DNA from: Apium graveolens
Lineage: Eukaryota; Streptophyta; Magnoliopsida; Apiales; Apiaceae
DNA length: 64,000 nt
NCBI RefSeq assembly: GCF_009905375.1
Contig: NC_133647.1
Location: forward strand, 132,200,088 to 132,264,087
Direction: 5' to 3'
The notes below the pieces were generated by a model. The model searched no databases, had not been told where the DNA came from, and saw only the letters and a program-made list of their open reading frames with translations. Shown here in pieces: positions 57,400 through 64,000 of the stretch (its first letter is position 1; each line of letters begins with the position of its first letter). Both the position numbers and the translations under genes were made by a program.

Positions 57400-60300
57400 T
57401 TCAGCCCCCATGTTTAACAAGAAGAAGTTAAACGGTACTTTTTGGGTCGTCAAGAGCCGATACATGAGGGCATATGGGGCGTACTTCAAATTGGGCTTTG
57501 ACATCCTTGATGAGTACGAATGGAGGTACGCAGATGTGGAAGATATTCCCTATCACCGGATCAAAAAGTGGTTGGATTTCTGTTTCCATCAAATTATTTC
57601 AGTGTGGTTCAAGTTGGGCCTACATTTCTCAACCGTCATCTGTTTGCCGATGTGTTCAAGCGCGGGATAGGGAAATTTACTCCCAATAATATGTAGAGTA
57701 TGGTGTATGTCGTGGCATGCAGTGCTGAGATACGTGTTGAACCGACAATGCGACTCTTCTTTACTTTCTTCCGGGTGTAGGCCACGCCAGGGTTCTCCAG
57801 TATACGATCTTTATTGAAAGAGCTCAACTAAGTTTGGGAAGAGGTGGTATCACATGTCATTGTCGAATAAGAGTTGGCATTTGGAGTACGTATTTGTTCT
57901 TGGTGGGTATCTCGCGTGGATTCCGGGTTGGGAAGCTGAGGTGAAAGTCCCATCTAGAACTTTTTACTGTGTCTGATAACGAGCATCGGGAAATTCAGCG
58001 TTTCACTCACTTCGAGCTGCACGATGAATGGATCTTAGAGTCAGTCCAGGATAGGTCTTTCTTATTTATGTACAATGGTAAAGTTGTTTTTGTAGTTTGC
58101 CACTTATTGTTAGTTATTTCTTTATCCTTTATGCCTTCAATTATTGTGTTCCCTTTGGGTATTTGAAGGTGGATTTTATGTATGCCTTGTTTTTATTTTT
58201 GGTCTTGCACCGTGCTATTCAATATCCAGAGATGTTGGACAAGAAATCAATAATGAAGGTATACCGGGAGAAGTGTTGCATAAAATACTAATGTATAAGT
58301 GTACACAATTGCAAACAAGTAATAAAGTAGTAAATACCATATTTTGTTTTCTCAAGGACTATAAGTTTGTATCAATTGCAATAAATATCAAACAATTCAG
58401 TTATAAAACACAAGATTTGATTGAAGATTTTTAAAACTAAATTAATGAATTAACAACTAAATTAACTAACTAATATTATACTATCAAAGAGTTTCAGGAT
58501 GAGTTTCTGAAAAGAGAAGCTGAGTTAAGATAATTACATCCCCAAATATGTTCAAGTCGATAATAAAGCAGTGCAATACTACAACAAACCAAAATTCAAT
58601 GATCATAGGTTTCTCTCACTATGGTATCGATTCTGTAATTAAAGTAACATATGTCTATGCCCAATTTAACTTCCAGAATACAATTAAGCACCACTTTCAC
58701 ACGGTTATACAAGTTAACAATATATGTCTATACTATCACAAAATTAATATTAACAGATATAATCATGCATCATTCAAGTATTATGTCAATTAACTATAAA
58801 CCTCTCAGTATTATAATTAACTCGTTAACCTACTAAAGTTAATCAGACAATAGAAAGTATTAGAATGAAAAGTACTTGAATGAATAAACTGCAAATTAAA
58901 TATAGTACTTCTTATTTAAACACCAACAATCTCATACCAGGGTTCCATAAAAATCCTAACTCATATAAATTTAGTTCATAATCAAAGTATCAAAACAATC
59001 CCAAGATAACCAACACATGTTTATAAGAAGAGATAAATAAAAGATAAGAGAAAATAAAAGCAATTGAATATTTTCAGTGCCTGAATTTTTCTTTGTTGAT
59101 GGCTTCTTTTCCTCCTCCCTTATGCGACTACTTATCTCTTTCCTCCTCACACTAATATGTATGATCTCTAATCTAATATCTAACAATAGTCTAGTTAATG
59201 AATTAAAGCAAATACAAGAAGATCTCCCCAATTAGAATCAAATTCCAAGAAAGTGAAAATTCATAGTTGACTTTTGGGGCTCTGATTCTAGTTTGATTAG
59301 ACTGGATCATGAATTTAAGACCACTTCTAAAATAAAGCTCTTCTCATAATCTTTCTATGGGCTATTGAATCATCAGAATCGGACTTCTAGAACTCCAGAT
59401 ATGGCCCAAATAGTGTCGACTGCGCAGCTAGCCCATAAAATCCAATTTTAAATCAAATTAAACTCCAAATCTGATTTTGTAAACTTCAAGTCTTCCTTTA
59501 TGATAACTCCTTGATACCTACAATAAAACATTAATATTTATTTAATAAAAATCCAAATTGGTACAAAATAGGCAAAATATAGGGACAATATTCAGATAAA
59601 GTGCACACTCATCAAGAAGGGTGTATGGGCCTAAAGGTAGGGTGACTAAGAAGAAGGGTGCTATCAGAAGGGTCGTGATCAGATGCGCTGACCGGATTTC
59701 ATGCTAGCGAGACCCCGTTGGGCCTCAACACAAGAAGCAGATGACGCTGCCTCATTACTTGTAAGATGACCTAGACCGAACTAGGAACATGGTTCTTCAT
59801 CAGGGAGAGAATATACTACGCTTGGATGAGGGAACAAGACTCCCAAAGGTAGAAAGTCCAGATAAAGGAAAGAAGCACATGACCAAAGTGGAGGCTGAGA
59901 AGTGGGAGGTCGATGAGGAGTTCTGACTGGGCGTCAAATCTGTCGTTGGGGGCTATAGGGAGCCTATAGTGGAGATGATTGAACCTAAGGGTGATAAGAG
60001 TTGGGAAACCCTCAACATGTGGACCTACCAGGGTGATGACAGTTTGATCAGACTCTTTAGACCAAGGCTAGAGAATTAAGTAGTTTGTGTTCTATTTTTA
60101 TTATTTGTTGGATTTGATTCAATTATGGGGATGAGCTAAGTGATATTTTTCCCTTTACAGTTCATGTAGGTAATCATGGCCAGTAGTGGCCAGTTCACTT
60201 ATTTAAGGAAAAAATTCGAAGCCGAGGAGCAAAAGACAGGTAAACTTAAATTTGACTTGATCTTGGTTGCGTCGCAGCTAAAGCTTGCCTAAAATTCAGG

Positions 60301-60770
60301 GAGCTATAGAAGGGAAAGCCAATTAAGCTGAATGCTAACCTCTGTAGGAGGATTTATGGAGATTGTGAACCTACAAGGCGTGCTGAGTGAGAGCAGTGGG
60401 AAAAATATCAAGTAGAGATAAAACTTTGCCAAAGAAGAATGAAGAGCTGAAAAGCCGAACTTCAGGGTCCGTCGATTCTGATGTGGTTAGTATGAAGAGG
60501 ATTTTGAAGACAAAGACATTTACCGGGTTGGTGAATCACAAGGCGGCTCCTTCTTACGAAATGTGCTTTACGACTTTGTAACATTTACCGAGGCTGGGAA
60601 TGTGTATAATCCCGAAGTGCAAAATTATGACGAGTATGTGCTTATTAAATTGAAAAAGGAAGATGAGGTTCCCGATAGCGGACATGAGGCTGACCCAAGT
60701 GCTCCATATGAGAATGAAATACCTTTGGAGGCTTTTTTATCTAACGTCAAAAAGGAGGCTGCTACTTAAC
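57400..60770 (+). pseudogene. Accessory ORF antisense to Tat-like element I, interrupted
   Basis: Open, protein-like blocks on the plus strand: 57410-57668, about 57960-58080 (with a possible GT donor after ACAATG), 59620-60075 and 60570-60768 (ending in a natural-looking stop with an acidic tail). It lies beside the minus-strand pol of element I, on the opposite strand and on its 3' side, the position of antisense accessory ORFs in Tat-type elements. Tryptophan/arginine-rich segments suggest a folded protein. I recognise no specific domain. Solo LTR J splits it. Confidence 0.4.
58274..59614. mobile_element. Solo LTR J (1.34 kb)
   Basis: On the plus strand it runs TGTTGCATAAAATAC ... GTGCACACTCATCA, flanked by the perfect 5-bp duplication AGAAG (58269-58273, 59615-59619). 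On the minus strand it begins TGATGAGTGTGCAC. No internal region or coding sequence, so I read it as a solo LTR. Orientation and family are not determined. Sequence on both sides belongs to the accessory ORF of element I. Confidence 0.82.
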
Positions 60771-60779
60771 TTCACTGCC

Positions 60780-61105
60780 TATGTTTTAGGAGTTTGTTCA
60801 TTTCTATAGTTTGTGATAATTAAGTAGACGATTACGATTTCAGGCTTTCAGATGGTATACTTTGAATTTGATCTGGTATAATGTAATTTGACTCTGGTAA
60901 TGCATGATCTTAAGGTTATTTTTAACTGTGGTTTTTTGTTAGTCATTTGTGACATACTTCTTTCTTGTGGCTAGTTGATTTGAACAAAATGAATCAAGGG
61001 GTACTCTATTATCATAAGACGACTTTTATAAAATAAGTCGGTTCTCCCTTATAATAGATTATGAAGCCGAATTTTACAAGAAAGTCGTGTTTGATAGGAT
61101 TACAA
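60780..61105. other. Spacer between accessory ORF and pol of element I
   Basis: AT-rich, with an ATAAGTCGGTTCTCCCTTAT region near 61036-61055. No coding evidence. It would hold the meeting ends of the two convergent reading directions. Confidence 0.45.
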
Positions 61106-62165
61106 CAAAATAAGTAATTAGATGTAAAATTTTCGGAGTCGGAGTTTGTTCCATATATTGGGAATCTCGGCCCCATCTATATCTGTGAGTTAGTATGAGG
61201 AGGGGCAAAGAACTCTGGCGATCTTGTAAGGTCCCTCCTGATCTGAGCTTAGCTTCTCTTAGTGAGAAAGATTTAAAACCTCGGTGGCCCTGAGAACCAT
61301 GTCGCCCTCTTCATTTTTTTGGGACCGGATCTTCTTTCTGAAATTGGCCATTGTCTTTTGTTTGTAATCAGCTATGAGGATGATAGTTTGGTCGCAGTGA
61401 TCATCCAAGAGGTCGAGATTAGCCAGAGGCTATCACTATTTGTGTGTTCTTTGAAGTAAATAATTCTGAAAGACGACACACAGATTTTTCATAGGGAAAC
61501 CAGCCTCAGTTCCATAGTATAGTTTGAATGGCGTCTCCCCTAGGTGGTTTGGGGAGTTGTTCTGTAAGACCAGAGTACATTTGAAAACTCTTCGGCATAT
61601 TTCCCTTTGGCCTCGATGAGCCTCTTCTTGATCCCGTGTGGGAGAAATTTGTTATTTACTTTAACTTCCCCATTTTATTGGGGACAAGCCATCAATGGGG
61701 AATGTGGAAGCTTAGCAGGAACTCAACAAAGAGAGTGTTAATAAACATGGCATCATTGTCAGATATGAAGGTGAAAGGTACTCCAAACCTTATTATCACA
61801 TTTTTATAAGAAGAATTATCGATAGTCCTTATCTATGATGTGTTCTAGCAGCTTAGCTTCAGCCCATTTGGTCATGTAGTCAATGACGACAATCACCTAT
61901 TTGAGTCTTCCAATGGAAAGCGGAAAGGAACCCATGACATCGACTCACCACGTGGAAAAGGGAATCGGAGATAAGATGAAGGATGGTGGTACCGGGAACT
62001 ATTTGGAGATGTTGATGTAGAATTTACATTGCTTGCATTTTTGGGCATAATCAATAGCATCTTTGAAAAGCGTAAGCCATTAATACTCCAGATGCAGGCG
62101 CTTGTGTGCAAGGGCTTTGCCCCTATGTGGTCCCCATACATCCATTCATAAATTTCAGCCATGAA
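61106..62165 (-). pseudogene. Element I integrase remnant
   Basis: Zinc-binding remnant (H-I-G-A-K near 62120; K-C-K-Q-C-K near 62030), core with the first Asp in V-D-V-M-G (near 61940), the second in S-D-N-D-A-M-F (near 61757), and N-G-E-V-K-V-N-N-K where relatives have a catalytic Glu. Here that position is Lys (61660-61662). W-S-Y-R-T-T-P-Q follows, and a C-terminal G-P-Y-K-I ... D-I-D-G-A-E-I-P-N ends near 61110. Numerous stops and frameshifts. Confidence 0.72.
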
Positions 62166-62399
62166 ATATTTGGCCCACTCGGGGGTCAGTCACTTGAGCA
62201 AGGGGTCATGAAACCCTTCTGATAGAAGTGGCTGTTGATGAGTAAGTACCTATAGCTTTGGCTTTTATGAGCTCTGACCCATTTGGGCATCGGATAGAAG
62301 CCTTGCTAAAGGTAGGAAGTAAAGGGCTCTTGCCATCTGAGCTCCCCTGTTATTTTCATGATATCTTTTGGTGCTATGTTTGGTCTTTTAGCTGTTCTA

Positions 62400-62700
62400 G
62401 GTTTGCCACAACATTGTCTCGCAAATCATCTACTCTAGCCATAAAGTTTTGATTCCTTGGATTCCCTATTGGGAGAGCTTTTAATATTTGAGCATGATTG
62501 GATCCTTTGCTGAGTACTACCCATGTACATGTCTGATGACCAGTTGAGAGTCATTGACAATGCAATCTACCCACAAATATTTTGTTAGGCGTAGGTCGGC
62601 TAGAAGCGCCTCGAACTCGTCTTAGTTTTTTGTTGATTTGAACATAAATCGTAAACTTTGCTGAACTTGGAATCCGTCTGGAGATGTAATGGACATGTTC
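62400..62700 (-). pseudogene. Element I RNase H remnant
   Basis: L-T-S-P-D-G-F-Q-V-Q is followed by F-E-A-L-L-A-D-L-R and N-D-S-Q-L-V-I, the usual Tat RNase H succession, with TAA/TAG interruptions. It directly follows protease sequence with no RT between. Confidence 0.68.
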
Positions 62701-62718
62701 AGTGACTCGACACTGGTG

Positions 62719-63120
62719 TTAGGCCATCATGCGAGGCCCTATGGGCTTCAGTTTTCTTCCTCCTTTTGGATGGCCAGATAAGGGTGATAAAATGCTCTTT
62801 TTACTACTCAGAGGCTTTCTTTTTGTTGCTCTCGCGGGTTTCCCAATACGGTTCATTAACACATTTCTGCTGTAAGAATATCGGATCATAGTTTTCCCAC
62901 TGCCCACAGGGATGGAAATTTTACCTTGTGCAGTGGAGATCATTGCCCGTAATTTGGTGAGGCCAGGTCTTCCAAGAATGGCATTATATGATGATGGGAT
63001 ATTGACAATGTAGAACTTGATTACATGGAAAATTTATCGAAGCCTAGTGCTAAATGTGACTGGCAGGTGGATGATGTCTTGAATGGGAACCGCGTTGTGA
63101 CCCTGCCATACAGGGCTCCT
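62719..63120 (-). pseudogene. Element I protease remnant
   Basis: S-S-Y-N-A-I-L-G-R-P-G-L-T-K-L-R-A (near 63000-62945) is the conserved C-terminal signature of Tat-type retropepsins. An open basic segment of 74 codons follows to 62719. The catalytic Asp region is not clear. Confidence 0.65.
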
Positions 63121-63164
63121 TCTTCGGAAAGTTAGGGTTTATGGTCCCTTAGCTGCATGCAATC

Positions 63165-64000
63165 ACTATACCATAAATAGCCTATTGTAACACCAAAAAA
63201 AGTGTGAATAAAGCTCAAAAAGCGTTGCTGAAAGTGAAGAAAAGGGCTTTGGTAACACTTTTTCAAAAAATAGGATCGTAACTAATATCGATGCTACCAT
63301 ATGAGTCTATGGTAACACTTTTTCAATTTTTGGTAGCATCGGAGAAAGTGTAACCATAGGACATCTATGCCTACACTTTTATTATTTTGGTAAAATTTGG
63401 TGTAACTATAGACCTATGCTAACACAATTATGGTATTTGTTACATCATATTTAACCATAAGGCTATGGTACACCCATATTAGCTATTGTAACACTAAATT
63501 TTGAAAAACAAAGTTATCAATGGCTACATCTTGTTATCTATAGTTACACTTTTATGTGGATCTTTTAAGCTTTTACCTACACTTTAAAATCTATACCTAC
63601 ATTTTTTTTGATATTCACCAACAGAGAATATGAACAACTTATATCAATAGCTACACTTTACATGACTCTTTGCCAATACTTTATGAGAAAAAGGCAACTA
63701 ATGTTTGAAAATAGAACTTCCCCATTTCAAAGTTTACCAAACATTCATCAACAAAAACAATCCAACAACCAAAAAAACTAATTCAAGTACCACCAACCAC
63801 CAACAAGTTCCAAGCCTACCAACCACCAACCATACCAAAACAAGTCCTGGAAACTAAAACTAATAGACCACATCAAGCTCATGATTTACAATATCAAACC
63901 AAAATATAGTTCATCTGCATAAAGTATTACTTTTGATCAGACTCAAATGACTCTGATGCTTCTGGCGACTTGTCGGACTCTTCTGCTGCTTTTTTCGAAT
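63165..64000 (+). mobile_element. CACTA (En/Spm-like) transposon, left end
   Basis: Begins CACTATACCATAAATAGCC and is followed by ~330 bp of subterminal repeats. These are TGGTAACACTTTTTC (63250, 63310), the inverse GTGTAACCATAG (about 63350), CTATTGTAACAC (about 63484) and related variants. Such clustered TAACAC/GTGTTA repeats behind a CACTA end are the transposase-binding regions of this superfamily. The expected 3-bp duplication would be AAT (63162-63164). The other end is off-window. The insertion lies upstream of the protease of element I. Confidence 0.72.
63927..64000 (-). CDS. C-terminal fragment of ORF within CACTA element (candidate)
   Basis: On the minus strand the last ~24 codons before a TAA are open to the window edge and rich in E, S and K (A-A-E-E-S-D-K-S-P-E-A-S-E-S-F-E-S). 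Acidic, serine-rich tails occur in CACTA proteins, but nothing here is diagnostic. Confidence 0.25.
   Translation of the reverse strand, partial: SKKAAEESDKSPEASESFESDQK

Larger units (their letters stand above)
61106..63164 (-). mobile_element. Element I: decayed Tat-like Ty3/gypsy pol
   Basis: Minus-strand fragments in order: protease (about 63120-62720), RNase H (about 62690-62400), linker (62400-62170) and integrase (about 62165-61106). No RT is present between protease and RNase H. Integrase phrases such as I-D-Y-M-T-K-W-A-E-A, W-S-Y-R-T-T-P-Q and D-x-D-G-A-E-I-P-x-x-W-N mark the Tat/Ogre/Athila side of Ty3/gypsy. Gag would lie to the right and is cut by the CACTA end at 63165. Confidence 0.72.

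Noticed and set aside
60387..60581. 64-codon plus-strand ORF
   Set aside because: Not rejected as part of the accessory region, but not called as a gene of its own. It overlaps the next block in another frame and has no start context.

Overview
This window looks like flowering-plant (probably eudicot) nuclear DNA from a transposon-packed, gene-poor region. It is AT-rich. All recognisable coding sequence is retrotransposon or DNA-transposon protein, and I found no host gene, tRNA or rRNA. The elements carry plant-specific hallmarks: Tekay/Del-type chromoviruses with ~4.1-4.5 kb LTRs and a terminal chromodomain, Sirevirus-type Ty1/copia elements with envelope-like ORFs and repeated GGGGGAG tracts, Tat-type Ty3/gypsy debris with antisense accessory ORFs, a plant L1-type LINE, an Emigrant/pogo-like TIR pair and a CACTA end.

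Positions 1-31196 read as a five-level nest cut by the left window edge. Element A (minus strand, 1-8270, Tekay-like) abuts element B (plus, 8271-16739, Tekay-like) in mid-gag. B's 3' LTR ends inside Sirevirus C (16740-19896). C's 3' LTR ends inside the reverse transcriptase of Sirevirus D (19897-27682). D sits inside the left LTR of a small Tat-like, apparently non-autonomous element F (27683-31196). Only the right halves of B, C, D and F are visible, so the left halves are predicted to lie beyond position 1.

Positions 31468-38247 are bounded by pogo/Emigrant-like terminal inverted repeats with TA duplications. They contain a 4.48 kb Tekay-like solo LTR (G, 32094-36576, target duplication AGGCC) and two minisatellites. 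Positions 38426-50305 hold a complete but decayed Sirevirus (E) with both LTRs and the target duplication TATAT. An almost full-length LINE (51429-56835, minus strand, 17-bp target duplication) lies inside a degenerate inverted repeat. The right end (about 57400-63164) is a decayed minus-strand Tat-like element (I) that has lost its reverse transcriptase and carries an accessory ORF on the opposite strand. That ORF is split by a 1.34 kb solo LTR (J, duplication AGAAG). At 63165 a CACTA transposon begins and runs out of the window.

Three patterns cross element boundaries. First, all three long Tekay-type LTRs (A, B, G) have the layout of a mini-gene: a splice donor, a ~2.7-3.2 kb intron, a GAGC...GCTC stem, a CAG acceptor, then a short arginine-rich ORF starting 10-13 nt after the acceptor. 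Second, each Sirevirus repeats its own short motif in LTRs and spacers (CGACGGAT in D, TTCTGAT in E, ATTGTC-type in C), and in D and E inside coding sequence as well. Third, TATA-box promoters appear in front of accessory ORFs in D, E and F. Nothing here encodes a working polyprotein: every gag-pol has stops or frameshifts, many explainable by C-to-T or G-to-A transitions typical of methylated repeats.
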